64,000 nucleotides of DNA from Actinomadura hallensis (GCF_006716765.1 NZ_VFPO01000001.1:3472001-3536000), one strand, 5' to 3'. Positions 27,550 to 37,399 are shown, numbered from the stretch's first letter. Translations and numbers: made by a program. Notes: generated by a model from the letters alone, not told the origin.

Positions 27550-28694
27550 CGCGCCTCCCCCCGGTCCAGCTCCTCCTCGATCGCCTCGATGACCTTGTCG
27601 CGGACCTCGTCCACCTCGATGCGCTCGATCAGCTGGCCGAGGAAGCCCCGCACGACCATGCGCCGCGCGTCGTCGTGGGGGATGCCGCGGGCCTGGAGGT
27701 AGAACAGGTGCTCGTCGTCGAGCCGGCCGGACGCCGAGGCGTGCCCGGCGCCGGCGACCTCGCCGGTGAGGATCTCCAGGTTCGGCACGGAGTCGACCCG
27801 CGTCCCGTCGGTGAGGACGAGGTTGCGGTTCAGCTCGTAGGTGTCGGTGCCCTCCGCCTCGGCGCGGATGATCACGTCGCCGATCCAGACGGCGTGCGCG
27901 CCCTCGTCCTGCAGCGCGCCGCGGTAGTCGACGCGGCTGCGGCAGTTCGGGACGGCGTGGTCGACCAGGAGGCGGTGCTCGATGTGCTGGCCGCCGTCCA
28001 CGAAGTACACCCCGTACAGCTCGGCGTCGCCGCCGGGCCCGTCGTAGGCGACCGACGGGGAGACCCGCACGAGGTCGCCGCCGAGCGAGATGTTGTGCGA
28101 GTGGAACCGCGCGTCGCGGCCCAGCCGGGCGTGCTGGTGCGAGACGTGGACGCTGTCGTCCTCCCAGTCCTGCAGGCTGATGAGCGAGAGGCGGGCGCCG
28201 TCGCCGACGACGAACTCGACGTTGTCGGCGTAGGTCGCCGACCCGCGGTGGTCCAGCACGATCGTGGCCTCGGCGAACGGCTCCACCACGACCGTGGTGT
28301 GGCCGTAGGCCGCCGAGGAGGCGTCCTCGCCGCGCACCCTCAGGACGGTCGGCGCGGAGGCGACGGCCTCCTTCGGCACGGTCAGGACCGTGGCCTGGGC
28401 GAAGGAGTTCCACGCCTGCGCGCTGACGCGGTCGGCGGGCACGTACGCGCTGCCGAGCCGGGGGTCGTCGCGGCCGACGGTCTCGGCCGTCACCTCCGGC
28501 GCGGCCTCCACCTCGACCAGCACCTTGCCGTGGGCCTCGGCGGTGCCGTTGTGCAGGCCGCGCAGGCGGCGCAGCGGGGTGAACCGCCACTGCTCCTCGC
28601 GGCCCGTGGGCACCTCGAAGTCGGCGAGGTCGAAGGACGACCTGTCGTGCAGAGTCGTGAGAGGCCGCTGGTCGGACCGGGTCTCCAGGCCCAT
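27546..28694 (-). CDS. sufD: Fe-S assembly scaffold protein SufD
   Basis: A 382-aa SufBD-fold protein. The N-terminus carries REEQWRFTPLRRLRGL (about 31-46), the family's helical start, and the beta-helix core ends with HASASGRLDDEHLFYLQARG and ARRMVVRGFLGQLIERI, conserved in SufD. It pairs with SufB and SufC. The ATG shares one base with the sufB stop (TGATG), so translation is coupled. Confidence 0.95.
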   Translation of the reverse strand: MGLETRSDQRPLTTLHDRSSFDLADFEVPTGREEQWRFTPLRRLRGLHNGTAEAHGKVLVEVEAAPEVTAETVGRDDPRLGSAYVPADRVSAQAWNSFAQATVLTVPKEAVASAPTVLRVRGEDASSAAYGHTTVVVEPFAEATIVLDHRGSATYADNVEFVVGDGARLSLISLQDWEDDSVHVSHQHARLGRDARFHSHNISLGGDLVRVSPSVAYDGPGGDAELYGVYFVDGGQHIEHRLLVDHAVPNCRSRVDYRGALQDEGAHAVWIGDVIIRAEAEGTDTYELNRNLVLTDGTRVDSVPNLEILTGEVAGAGHASASGRLDDEHLFYLQARGIPHDDARRMVVRGFLGQLIERIEVDEVRDKVIEAIEEELDRGEAR

Positions 28695-30106
28695 CAGCCC
28701 ACGGCTCCTTCCATCTGCAGCTCGATGAGGCGGTTCAGCTCGAGGGCGTACTCCATCGGCAGCTCGCGCGCGATGGGCTCGACGAACCCGCGCACGATCA
28801 TCGCCATGGCCTCGTCCTCGGTGAGGCCGCGGCTCATCAGGTAGAACAGCTGCTGCTCCGACACCTTCGAGACGGTGGCCTCGTGGCCCATCTCCACGTC
28901 GTCTTCGCGGACGTCGACGTAGGGGTAGGTGTCGGACCGGCTGATCTGGTCGACGAGCAGCGCGTCGCACTTGACGGTGGACTTGCTGCGCTCGGCGCCC
29001 TCCTGGACCTGCACGAGGCCCCGGTAGGACGTGCGGCCGCCGCCGCGCGCGACCGACTTGGACACGATCGTGCTGGAGGTGTTCGGCGCGGCGTGCACCA
29101 TCTTGGCGCCGGCGTCCTGGTGCTGGTCCTCGCCGGCGAACGCGATCGAGAGGGTCTCGCCCTTGGCGTGCTCGCCGAGCAGGTACACCGCCGGGTACTT
29201 CATGGTGACCTTGGAGCCGATGTTGCCGTCGACCCACTCCATGGTGGCGCCCTCGTAGGCGACGGCGCGCTTGGTCACCAGGTTGTAGACGTTGTTGGAC
29301 CAGTTCTGGATGGTCGTGTACCGGACGCGGGCGTCCTTCTTGACGATGATCTCGACGACCGCGGAGTGCAGCGAGTCCGACTTGTAGATCGGCGCGGTGC
29401 AGCCCTCGACGTAGTGGACGTAGGACCCCTCGTCGGCGATGATCAGCGTCCGCTCGAACTGGCCCATGTTCTCGGTGTTGATCCGGAAGTAGGCCTGGAG
29501 CGGGATCTCCACGTGGACGCCCGGCGGGACGTAGACGAACGAGCCGCCCGACCACACGGCGGTGTTGAGCGCGGCGAACTTGTTGTCGCCGACCGGGATC
29601 ACCGAGCCGAAGTACTCCTGGAAGATCTCCGGGTGCTCGCGCAGCCCGGTGTCGGTGTCCAGGAAGATGACGCCCTTCTCCTCGAGGTCCTCACGGATCC
29701 TGTGGTAGACGACCTCGGACTCGTACTGCGCGGCGACGCCGGCGATGAGGCGCTGCTTCTCCGCCTCGGGGATGCCGAGCTTGTCGTAGGTGTTCTTGAT
29801 GTCCTCCGGGAGCTCCTCCCAGGACGTGGCCTGCTCCTCGGTGGAGCGCACGAAGTACTTGATGTTGTCGAAGTCGATGTCCGACAGGTCGGAGCCCCAG
29901 GTGGGCAGCGGCTTCTTCTCGAACAGCCGCAGCCCCTTGAGACGCAGGTCCAGCATCCACTCGGGCTCGTCCTTCTTGGCCGAGATGTCGCGGACGACTT
30001 CCTCGTTCAGGCCGCGGCGGGCCGATGCGCCGGCCACGTCGGGGTCGGCCCAGCCGAACTTGTACCTGTCGAGCCCCTCTAGCTCAGGATGGGCTGCAGT
30101 AGTCAT
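28694..30106 (-). CDS. sufB: Fe-S assembly scaffold protein SufB
   Basis: A 470-aa SufB, the scaffold on which the cluster is built. Typical segments are [12 protein letters not shown] near the N-terminus, [20 protein letters not shown] in the middle, EGCTAPIY with a conserved cysteine, and the C-terminal [20 protein letters not shown]. No intein is present, unlike the mycobacterial gene. It starts inside the sufR stop (ATGA overlap) and has AGGGAGG upstream. Confidence 0.96.
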   Translation of the reverse strand: MTTAAHPELEGLDRYKFGWADPDVAGASARRGLNEEVVRDISAKKDEPEWMLDLRLKGLRLFEKKPLPTWGSDLSDIDFDNIKYFVRSTEEQATSWEELPEDIKNTYDKLGIPEAEKQRLIAGVAAQYESEVVYHRIREDLEEKGVIFLDTDTGLREHPEIFQEYFGSVIPVGDNKFAALNTAVWSGGSFVYVPPGVHVEIPLQAYFRINTENMGQFERTLIIADEGSYVHYVEGCTAPIYKSDSLHSAVVEIIVKKDARVRYTTIQNWSNNVYNLVTKRAVAYEGATMEWVDGNIGSKVTMKYPAVYLLGEHAKGETLSIAFAGEDQHQDAGAKMVHAAPNTSSTIVSKSVARGGGRTSYRGLVQVQEGAERSKSTVKCDALLVDQISRSDTYPYVDVREDDVEMGHEATVSKVSEQQLFYLMSRGLTEDEAMAMIVRGFVEPIARELPMEYALELNRLIELQMEGAVG

Positions 30107-30963
30107 AGGGAGGTCCCTCCGGACTCCTCGTCACTGGTGTCTGTTCGTTCGGGGGACTGCTCCCCCGCGTCCCCGCCAGGGGCGACGCTCGCGGCGGGAC
30201 CGTCCCGCCCTCCCGCTTCCCCCAGGGAGCGGGAGCTGACGTGGGTGGTGCAGATCCCGTCGCCGTGCGCGATCGTGGCCAGCCGCTGGACGGGCGTGCC
30301 CAGCAGCCGGCTGAACGCCTCGGTCTCGGCCTCGCACAGCTGCGGGAACTCCGCGGCGACGTGCGCGACCGGGCAGTGGTGCTGGCACAGCTGCTCGCCG
30401 CCGCCCGGCTGGGGCGCCTTGGCCGCGGCGGCCGCGTAGCCGTCGCCCGACAGCGCCTCGGCGAGCGTGCGCACCCGCTGCTGCGGCGGCGCGGCCTGCA
30501 CGACCGGCCGGTAGCGCTGCTCCAGGTCGGCTATCTGCCGCCGGGCGAACTCGGCGACCGCGTGGGCCCCGGCCTTCTCGGCCAGGAAGCGCAGCGCGCT
30601 GGTCGCCAGGTCGTCGTAGGCGTGCACGAACGCGCTGCGTCCCGCGTCGGTGATGGCGAACCACTTGGCGGGACGCCCCCGGCCGCGCCGGGCCTGCGGG
30701 GCGCGCGCCTTGCGGACCTCGATCATGCCCTCGGCCAGCAGCGCGTCCAGGTGCCGGCGGACCGCGGCCGGCGTGAGGCCGACGCGCTCCCCCAGCGCGG
30801 ACGCCGTGACGGGACCGTGCTCGAGGATCAGCCGGGCCACCCGCGCGCGAGTGTCGCGCTCGCTGCCGCCCGTCAGCGACGGGCCGGCGAGCTGAGCGGG
30901 CCCGGACGGCACGCCGGAAGGCCGCGGGGCGGCGGCCCGGGCATGCGTCTGCTCCTCGCTCAC
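30103..30963 (-). CDS. sufR: Fe-S-sensing transcriptional repressor SufR
   Basis: A 286-aa regulator heading the suf operon. The DeoR/ArsR-like winged helix lies near 35-100 ([34 protein letters not shown]). Cluster-binding cysteines are in [21 protein letters not shown] (about 189-209), followed by GICTTH. The C-terminal 45 residues are a disordered Gly/Ser/Glu tail. Start: GTG 30963 is just inside a perfect SufR-type operator; GTG 30972 is also possible. Neither has a Shine-Dalgarno, suggesting a leaderless mRNA. It probably represses its own operon when holo. Confidence 0.88.
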   Translation of the reverse strand: MSEEQTHARAAAPRPSGVPSGPAQLAGPSLTGGSERDTRARVARLILEHGPVTASALGERVGLTPAAVRRHLDALLAEGMIEVRKARAPQARRGRGRPAKWFAITDAGRSAFVHAYDDLATSALRFLAEKAGAHAVAEFARRQIADLEQRYRPVVQAAPPQQRVRTLAEALSGDGYAAAAAKAPQPGGGEQLCQHHCPVAHVAAEFPQLCEAETEAFSRLLGTPVQRLATIAHGDGICTTHVSSRSLGEAGGRDGPAASVAPGGDAGEQSPERTDTSDEESGGTSL

Positions 30964-30968
30964 GTATT

Positions 30969-30983
30969 TCACAACATCAGTGT
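30969..30983. promoter_or_regulatory. SufR operator, ACACT-N5-TGTGA
   Basis: On the minus strand the sequence reads ACACT-GATGT-TGTGA, matching the inverted repeat I recall for mycobacterial SufR. It abuts the sufR start, so bound SufR would block transcription of the whole operon. Confidence 0.75.
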
Positions 30984-31043
30984 GCCGTAATTCCTTCCCG
31001 CGGGACACCGGATCGCCGATGTCGTCTGTCACGCAGGTAAGCC

Positions 31044-31563
31044 TTACCTAACTTGGACTTTCGCCGCCCGCGGGTCGCGGCGCGGGACGGCTCCGCGGGG
31101 CGGCACCAGCACCGGGCACGGCGCGGCCCGGACGATCCTGCCGAAGCTCTCCCCGAGGAAGATTCTGCGCAGGGGCCCGTCGTGACCGGACTGGCAGGCC
31201 AGTATCTCGCCCGGCAGCATGGCGACGCCGCGCAGGGCCTTCTCGACGCCCGTCCCGACCGAGGTCAGCCGCTCCACCGGCGTCCCGCCGCCCAGCAGCC
31301 CGGCGGCGCGGCGCAGGTCCTCGTCGGCCTGCTCCCTGAGGTAGGCGCTGCTCCCTGAGGTAGGCGACCCATTCGGCGTCCACCCTGCCGGGACCGTGGG
31401 CGGGCCAGGCGGCGGGGTACACGTGCGCGACGGTCAGCTCGGCGTCCGCGGCCCGTGCGACCAGGGCCGCCAGCGCGAGCGCGTCGTCGCCGCGCTCGTC
31501 GGGCGAGTATCCGGCGAGGACCCGCATCGTCCCGGCCGGGCCGGCGCCGTCGGTCCGGTTCAT
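31044..31563 (-). pseudogene. universal stress protein, frameshifted by a 19-bp duplication
   Basis: The first part (ATG 31563) reads a UspA fold: MRVLAGYSPDERGDDALALA, then VAHVYPAAW. After VDAEWVAYLREQ the frame is lost. A second frame continues the fold from the minus-strand position of about 31335: VERLTSVGTGVEKAL, MLPGEILACQSGHDGPLRR, then the ATP-binding FLGESFGRIVRAAPCPVLV. The break coincides with a 19-bp tandem duplication at 31331-31368. Removing one copy restores a 166-aa protein. The ATG overlaps the permease stop (ATGA). Either a pseudogene, a reversible slippage variant or an assembly error. Confidence 0.85.
31331..31368. repeat. 19-bp tandem duplication inside the stress-protein gene
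   Basis: GCTCCCTGAGGTAGGCGCT (31331-31349) is followed by a near-identical copy GCTCCCTGAGGTAGGCGAC (31350-31368). Nineteen bases is not a multiple of three, so the extra copy shifts the frame. Confidence 0.95.
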
Positions 31564-33014
31564 GGCGACCCCCTTCCCCGATTTCCGGCCGCCAGCCGCG
31601 AACGGCGGTGCCCGTACAGGAAGTACGCGACGAGCCCGGCGAGGGTCCACAGCGCGAACACCGCCCACGTGACGCCGCCGAGGCCGGCCATCAGGTAACC
31701 GCAGAACCCGACGCCGAGCAGCGGCGTCACCGGGAACAGCGGGACCCGGAAGCCGCGCGGCAGGTCGGGCCGGGTGCGGCGCAGGACGATGACGCCGACG
31801 CCGACCAGCGCGAACGCGAACAGCGTCCCGATGCTCGTGGCGTCCACCAGCCGGCCGAGCGGGATCACCGCCGCCAGGACCGAGATGAACAGCGCCACGA
31901 TGACCGTGTTGGCGACCGGGACCCGGCGCCGCGGGCCGACCTTCTGGAAGACGCGCGGGATCAGCCCGTCCCGCGACATCGCGAACAGGATGCGCGTCTG
32001 CCCGTACATGACGGTGAGGACCACGCTGGAGATGGCGATCACGGCGCCCATCGACAGGACGACCGACGGCCACGTCCGCCCGGTCGCCTCGTCCAGCACC
32101 CGGGCCAGCGACGCCTCCGAACCGCTGATGTCGAACTCCGTCCAGTGCATCGCGCCGACGGCGGCCAGCGCGACCAGCACGTAGACGGCGGTCACGACGA
32201 CCAGCGAGACGACGATCGCCATCGGCAGGTCGCGGCGGGGGTTCCTGGCCTCCTCGCCGGCCGTGGAGGCGGCGTCGAAGCCGATGTAGGAGAAGAAGAC
32301 CCGGGACCCCGCCGCGCTGAGGCCGGCCCAGCCCATCGGCGCGAACGGGGCGAGGTTCCGCGACCGGAACGCGGTGAACGCCACCGCGCAGAAGAACAGC
32401 AGCACGCCGATCTTCAGGAACACCATGACCGTGTTGGCGGTGGCGCTCTCCGACGCGCCGCGCAGCAGCAGGAACGCGGCGAGCACGACCACCGCCACGG
32501 CCGGGACGTTGACGATCCCGCCCTCCCCCGGCGGGCTGCTGAGCGCCGCGGGCACCGTGAACCCGAACGCGGCGTCGAAGAACGCGTTCAGGTAGGAGCC
32601 CCAGCCGACCGACACCGCCGACACCGACACCGCGTACTCCAGCAGCAGGCACCAGCCGCAGACCCAGGCGACGAGCTCGCCGAGCGTGGCGTAGGCGTAC
32701 GAGTACGACGACCCGGCGACCGGGATCGTCCCGGCCAGCTCGGCGTACGACAGGGCCGAGAACAGCGCGGTGACGGCGGCCAGCACGAACGACAGCACGA
32801 CCGCCGGGCCCGCGAGCGGCACCGCCTCGCCGAGCACCACGAAGATGCCGGTGCCGAGGGTCGCGCCGACGCTGATGGAGGTGAGCTGCAGCAGGCCCAG
32901 CGACCGCTCCAGCTCGCCGCCCTCGCCCGCGCCGCCCTCGGAGACGATCCGGTCGACCGGCTTGGTCCGCAGGAGGCTGCGCGCGAAGGAGCCCGGCGCG
33001 GTCCCGCCGGTCAC
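31560..33014 (-). CDS. APC-family amino acid permease (CAT-like)
   Basis: A 484-aa membrane protein with about 12 helices. The N-terminal LTSISVGATLGTGIFVVLGE (helix 1 glycine-rich substrate site) and ALSYAELAGTIPVAGSSYSY are hallmarks of cationic amino acid transporters. Downstream of arcA, it may carry arginine or ornithine; that is inference. Its GTG at 33014 overlaps the stop of a 28-codon arcC remnant, so its translation depends on that short ORF. It also overlaps the downstream stress-protein gene. Confidence 0.88.
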   Translation of the reverse strand: MTGGTAPGSFARSLLRTKPVDRIVSEGGAGEGGELERSLGLLQLTSISVGATLGTGIFVVLGEAVPLAGPAVVLSFVLAAVTALFSALSYAELAGTIPVAGSSYSYAYATLGELVAWVCGWCLLLEYAVSVSAVSVGWGSYLNAFFDAAFGFTVPAALSSPPGEGGIVNVPAVAVVVLAAFLLLRGASESATANTVMVFLKIGVLLFFCAVAFTAFRSRNLAPFAPMGWAGLSAAGSRVFFSYIGFDAASTAGEEARNPRRDLPMAIVVSLVVVTAVYVLVALAAVGAMHWTEFDISGSEASLARVLDEATGRTWPSVVLSMGAVIAISSVVLTVMYGQTRILFAMSRDGLIPRVFQKVGPRRRVPVANTVIVALFISVLAAVIPLGRLVDATSIGTLFAFALVGVGVIVLRRTRPDLPRGFRVPLFPVTPLLGVGFCGYLMAGLGGVTWAVFALWTLAGLVAYFLYGHRRSRLAAGNRGRGSP

Positions 33015-33097
33015 GGCGCGCCCGCCGGCGGCCGCGGCTCCGGCGCGTCACCCCTTCCGGCCGGCGCGTTCCCCCCGAGCGCGGCGACCACGCGCAT
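33011..33097 (-). pseudogene. carbamate kinase (arcC) N-terminal remnant, 28 codons
   Basis: A short ORF with a strong ribosome site (GGGGGAGG, ATG 33097) encodes MRVVAALGGNAPAGRGDA and ends at TGA 33011. The first residues match carbamate kinase, whose usual start is M-R-(I/V)-V-x-ALGGNAL followed by RRGE. The remaining ~280 residues are missing. The stop overlaps the permease start (GTGA), so the remnant now acts like a leader ORF. It lies 132 bp after arcA, where arcC is expected in an arginine deiminase operon. Confidence 0.65.
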
Positions 33098-33229
33098 GCT
33101 GCCTCCCCCGTGCAACCCGGCCCGCCGGCCACCGTCCGCCGTACGTCACGGCCGCGACCGCCCCGATGACGTGCCTGTCCTACCCGGCCGGCCGCTTCCG
33201 TCCCCACGGGTCCTCACCGGGCCGGGACG

Positions 33230-34471
33230 TCAGGCGTCCCGCCGGAGCGGGCAGCTGAGGCAGCGCGGCCCGCCGCGCCCCCGGCCCAGCTCGCTGCCGC
33301 GGATGGTGATGACCTCGATCCCGTTCGCCGCGAGATGGTTGTTGCTCGTCGCGTTGCGCTCGTAGGCCACGACCACGCCGGGCGACAGCGCGAGGACGTT
33401 GTTGCCGTCGTCCCACTGCTCGCGCTCGGCGGCGAACACGTCCTGCTCGGGGATGAGCACCTTCACCTCGTCGATGCCCAGGGCGGCGCCGATCGCCCGG
33501 TACATGTCCTCCGGGGGATGATCGGTGATCTTCAGCTCCTTCTCGGTGTCGCCCGGCTCGACCGTGTACGAGGGCAGCGTCCCCAGGCCGCCGTAGGCGG
33601 TGAAGACACCGTGGTCGACCATCGTCATCACGGTGTCCAGATGCATGAACGCCCGCCTCTGCGGCATCCGCAGCGCGACGATCCTCGAGCAGGAACCGCC
33701 CGCGAACAGCGACTGCGCGAGCATCTCCACCGCCTGCGGCTGCGTCCGCTCGCTCATCCCGACCAGCACGGCGCCGTCGCCGATGACCAGGACGTCGCCG
33801 CCCTCCAGCGTCGCCGGAGCCATCGCCGTGCCGCGGTTCCACACGTGGTAGCCGCCGGTCTCCGGGGCGTCGAAGCCGTCCGCGAACATGGGGTGCCACC
33901 GGTAGACGGCCTCCATGTTCACCGTCTCCCCCATCCGCGCCTTCTTGCGCATGGCGTTGATCGAGACGCCGTCGTAGATCCAGCAGGACGGGTCGCGCGT
34001 GTACAGGTGGTTCGGCAGCGGCGGCAGGACGAACCCGTCCGGCCCGATCGAGTGGAACGCGAGCGACGCCGGCGCCGGCATCCGCTCCAGGATCTCCCGC
34101 TTGGTGATCCCGCCGATGAGGAACGACGCCAGCTCCGCGGCGTCCATGGCGTCCAGGCAGTTGCGGACCGCGTCGGTGGCCAGGGGGCCGAACCAGTGCG
34201 GGTCGACGACCGTCTCGAGGATGTGCCTGCGGGCCTCGGGGATCTCGACCGTCTCCCGAAGCAGATCGCTCAGCAGGTGCGTCCGGACGCCGTACGAGCG
34301 GAGCACGTCCTCGAACTCCTCGTGCTCCTCCTCCGCGCGCCGGACCCACAGCACGTCGTCGAACAGCAGCCCCGCCGCGTTGGACGGGGTCAGGCGCTTG
34401 AGCGACAGGTCCGGCCGGTGCAGCAGGACCGCGCGCAGCCGCCCGACCTCCGAATCGACGCGGAACGCCAT
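33230..34471 (-). CDS. arcA: arginine deiminase
   Basis: A 413-aa enzyme converting arginine to citrulline and ammonia. Catalytic motifs are present: [22 protein letters not shown] (His and Asp) and the nucleophile Cys in [15 protein letters not shown] at the extreme C-terminus. ATG 34471 follows GTGGAGG and gives the usual family length; an upstream start at 34543 would add 24 residues. arcB is absent from the window and arcC is only a remnant, so the ATP-yielding pathway is not complete here. Confidence 0.93.
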   Translation of the reverse strand: MAFRVDSEVGRLRAVLLHRPDLSLKRLTPSNAAGLLFDDVLWVRRAEEEHEEFEDVLRSYGVRTHLLSDLLRETVEIPEARRHILETVVDPHWFGPLATDAVRNCLDAMDAAELASFLIGGITKREILERMPAPASLAFHSIGPDGFVLPPLPNHLYTRDPSCWIYDGVSINAMRKKARMGETVNMEAVYRWHPMFADGFDAPETGGYHVWNRGTAMAPATLEGGDVLVIGDGAVLVGMSERTQPQAVEMLAQSLFAGGSCSRIVALRMPQRRAFMHLDTVMTMVDHGVFTAYGGLGTLPSYTVEPGDTEKELKITDHPPEDMYRAIGAALGIDEVKVLIPEQDVFAAEREQWDDGNNVLALSPGVVVAYERNATSNNHLAANGIEVITIRGSELGRGRGGPRCLSCPLRRDA

Positions 34472-34700
34472 TCCCACCTCCACGGAGCCCGGCCGCGGCG
34501 CCGCGCCGGCCCCGCCGACGATCACCCGGCGGAAGGCGGTCATTCCCAGGGCTCCCCCGGGCCAAACGGCGCCGCCGCGCCCCCGGCGCCCCCGTGCGGC
34601 GGCGCGGAACGGCCCGCACCGGGCGCCTTTACCGGATCTTCACGGCGCACGGGCGGGACCGGGCACGAGGCGGCCCGGACCCGGATCTAGACTCGTCGGC

Positions 34701-35627
34701 ATGACACCCCCCGGAGACGGCGCGGTCGAGCTGGACGGGCTCGTCAAGCGCTACGGAACGGCGAAGGCCGTGGACGGCCTGTCGCTCAGCGCCGCCCGGG
34801 GCGCCGTCACCGCGCTGCTCGGGCCCAACGGCGCGGGCAAGACCACCACGATAGAGATCTGCGAGGGGTTCCGCCGCGCCGACGCGGGCACCGTCCGCGT
34901 CCTCGGCCTCGACCCGGCCGTGGACGGGCGCGCGCTGAAGCCGAGGGTCGGGGTGATGCCCCAGTCCGGGGGCGTGCCCGCGACCGCCCGCGCCGGGGAG
35001 TTCCTGAGGCTGGTCGCCTCGTTCCACACGACCCCGCTCGACCCCGGAGCCCTGCTGGAGCGGCTCGGCCTCACCGATCACGCCCGCACCCCGTTCCGCC
35101 GCATGTCCGGCGGTCAGCAGCAGCGGCTCTCCCTGGCCGTCGCCGTGGTGGGACGGCCGGAGCTGGTGTTCCTCGACGAGCCCACCACCGGTCTCGACCC
35201 GCAGGCGAGGCACGCCACCTGGGAGCTCATCGGCGAGCTGCGGGCGGCCGGGGTGTCGGTGGTCCTCACCACGCACAACATGGAGGAGGCCGAGCGCCTG
35301 TCCGACCGCGTCGTCATCATGGACCGCGGCAGGGTCGTCGCCGAGGGCTCGCCCGAGGAGCTGACCGGCGCCGAGCGGCAGCTGCGCTTCCGCGCCCGCC
35401 CCGGCCTCGGCCTCGACGAGCTGATCGCGGCGCTGCCCGCCGGGAGCGCCGCCAAGGAGTCGCCCGCCGGGCACTACCTCATCGAGGCCGACGTCCGGCC
35501 CGAGCTGCTCGCCACCGTCACCGCCTGGTGCGCCTCGCACGGCGTCATGACCGAGGACCTGCGGATCGAGCGCCGCACCCTGGAGGACGTCTTCCTGGAG
35601 CTGACCGGACGGGAGCTGCGGCCGTGA
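34701..35627 (+). CDS. ABC transporter ATPase (ABC-2 exporter, DrrA-like)
   Basis: A 308-aa ATPase with Walker A GPNGAGKTTT (about 38-47), signature MSGGQQQRLSLAV, Walker B LVFLDEPTTGLDP and His in LTTHNMEEAERL. A C-terminal extension of about 80 residues, ending LEDVFLELTGRELRP, is typical of DrrA-type export ATPases. Its stop overlaps the start of the permease gene by GTGA. The exported compound is unknown. Confidence 0.92.
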   Translation: MTPPGDGAVELDGLVKRYGTAKAVDGLSLSAARGAVTALLGPNGAGKTTTIEICEGFRRADAGTVRVLGLDPAVDGRALKPRVGVMPQSGGVPATARAGEFLRLVASFHTTPLDPGALLERLGLTDHARTPFRRMSGGQQQRLSLAVAVVGRPELVFLDEPTTGLDPQARHATWELIGELRAAGVSVVLTTHNMEEAERLSDRVVIMDRGRVVAEGSPEELTGAERQLRFRARPGLGLDELIAALPAGSAAKESPAGHYLIEADVRPELLATVTAWCASHGVMTEDLRIERRTLEDVFLELTGRELRP

Positions 35628-36436
35628 CGACCCCGCCCGACAACGCCGCCGGACCCGCCGCCGGATCGTCCGCGCCGCTGGACCTCACCCCCGCCCCGGG
35701 CGCCGTGCCGCTGCGGCGGATGGTCCTGTCGCAGACCGGCTACGAGCTCCGCACGATGCTCCGCAACGGCGAGCAGCTGCTGCTGACGATGATCATTCCG
35801 GTGGTGCTCCTCACGCTGTTCAGCACCACGTCGCTGCTCGACCTCGGCGACGGTCCCCGCGTCGACTTCCTCGCGCCCGGCGTCCTCGCGCTCGCGGTGA
35901 TGTCCACGGCGTTCACCGGCCAGGCGATCGGCACCGGCTTCGAACGGCGCTACGGCGTGCTCAAGCGGCTCGGCGCCACCCCGCTGCCGCGGGCCGGGCT
36001 CATCGCCGCCAAGACCCTCGCCGTGATCGCGGTGGAGGCGCTGCAGGCCGCGCTGATCTGCGCGGTGGCGCTGGCGCTCGGCTGGCAGCCGCACGGTGAC
36101 CCGTTCTCGGTGGTCGTCCTGCTGCTGCTCGGCACGGCCGCGTTCAGCGGCTTCGGGCTGCTGATGGCGGGGACGCTGCGCGCCGAGGCCACCCTCGCCG
36201 CCGCCAACCTCGTCTACATCCTGCTGCTGGCGGTGGGCAGCGTCGTCTTCCCGCTGGAGGAGTTCCCCGGCCCGGTCCGCGGCGCCCTGGAGCTGCTGCC
36301 CATCGCGGCGCTGGCCGAGGGGCTGCGCGACGTCCTGCGCGACGGCGCGGCGCTGCCCGGCGGCCCGGTGCTCGTCCTCGCGGTGTGGGCGGCGGCGGGG
36401 CTCGCGCTGGCGGCCCGCTTCTTCCGGTGGGAGTAG
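35624..36436 (+). CDS. ABC-2 type membrane permease
   Basis: A 270-aa permease partner of the preceding ATPase. It has six hydrophobic segments after an about 30-residue Pro/Ala-rich start, and the ABC-2 signature region near ERRYGVLKRLGATPLPRAGL (about 106-125), an amphipathic coupling helix. GTG 35624 overlaps the ATPase stop, so the two are coupled. It ends three bases before the next gene, which may be cotranscribed. Confidence 0.9.
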   Translation: MTTPPDNAAGPAAGSSAPLDLTPAPGAVPLRRMVLSQTGYELRTMLRNGEQLLLTMIIPVVLLTLFSTTSLLDLGDGPRVDFLAPGVLALAVMSTAFTGQAIGTGFERRYGVLKRLGATPLPRAGLIAAKTLAVIAVEALQAALICAVALALGWQPHGDPFSVVVLLLLGTAAFSGFGLLMAGTLRAEATLAAANLVYILLLAVGSVVFPLEEFPGPVRGALELLPIAALAEGLRDVLRDGAALPGGPVLVLAVWAAAGLALAARFFRWE

Positions 36437-36439
36437 CGG

Positions 36440-37399
36440 ATGGCGCCCGCTGAGGCGCCCGGGCCCGCCGGACCGCCGCAGCGCGCCCCGCGGGCCGGGG
36501 CGCCGCGGGCCGGGGTGCGGCGCGTCCTGTCGCTGGGGTCGGTGCCGCCGCCCGCGCTGATCGTCCTCGGCATCATCTCCGTGCAGGTCGGCGCCGGGCT
36601 GGCCAAGGACCTGTTCGACCGGCTGCCGCCGAGCGCCGTGGTGTCGGTGCGCCTGCTCACGTCCGCGATCGTGCTGGGGTTCCTGACCCGCAGGGCGCTG
36701 CGGACGGTGCTGCGCGACCACTCCGGATCCAGCCTCGCCGTCGCCGCCTGCTTCGGGCTGGCGCTGGCGCTGATGAACTTCTCCATCTACCAGTCGTTCG
36801 CGCGGATCCCGCTGGGCGTGGCCGTCACGATCGAGTTCCTGGGACCGCTGTCGGTGGCGATCCTCGCGTCCCGGCGCGCGCTGGACGCGCTGTGGGCCGT
36901 GCTGGCCGGGACGGGCGTGGTGATGCTGGCCAGGGGCGGCGCCGAGGGCCTCGACCCGGTCGGCGTCGCGTTCGCGCTGCTCGCCGGCGTGGGCTGGGCC
37001 GCCTACATCCTGCTCACCGCCGCGACCGGGAAGCGCTTCTCCGGCGCCACCGGCCTGGCGCTCGCCAGCGTCGTCGGCACGGCCGCGGTGCTCCCCGCGG
37101 GCGCCGCCTCCGCCGGGTCCGCGCTGCTGGACCCGGAGCTGCTGCTGATCGGCGTCGGCGTCGGGCTGCTGTCGTCGGTCATCCCGTACTCGCTGGAGCT
37201 GGAGGCGCTGCGGCGCATGCCGGCCCGCGTGTTCGGGGTCCTGATGAGCCTGGAGCCCGCCGCGGCGGCGCTGGTGGGGATGCTGCTGCTCGGCGAGATC
37301 CTCACGCTGCGCCAGTGGGCCGCGATCTGCTGCGTCGTCATCGCCTGCGCCGGCGCCACGCGCGGGCAGAAGGACCCGCCGGAGGCGCCCGAGATCTGA
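36440..37399 (+). CDS. EamA/DMT-family transporter, RhtA-like
   Basis: A 319-aa drug/metabolite transporter with about ten membrane helices in two EamA repeats. Segments such as GVAVTIEFLGPLSVAIL and YSLELEALRRMPARVFGV with SLEPAAAAL resemble the RhtA group of amino acid (threonine/homoserine) exporters. The substrate is inferred only from family likeness. It starts three bases after the ABC-2 permease gene stop. The N-terminal 30 residues are a Pro/Ala/Arg-rich cytoplasmic leader. Confidence 0.85.
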   Translation: MAPAEAPGPAGPPQRAPRAGAPRAGVRRVLSLGSVPPPALIVLGIISVQVGAGLAKDLFDRLPPSAVVSVRLLTSAIVLGFLTRRALRTVLRDHSGSSLAVAACFGLALALMNFSIYQSFARIPLGVAVTIEFLGPLSVAILASRRALDALWAVLAGTGVVMLARGGAEGLDPVGVAFALLAGVGWAAYILLTAATGKRFSGATGLALASVVGTAAVLPAGAASAGSALLDPELLLIGVGVGLLSSVIPYSLELEALRRMPARVFGVLMSLEPAAAALVGMLLLGEILTLRQWAAICCVVIACAGATRGQKDPPEAPEI

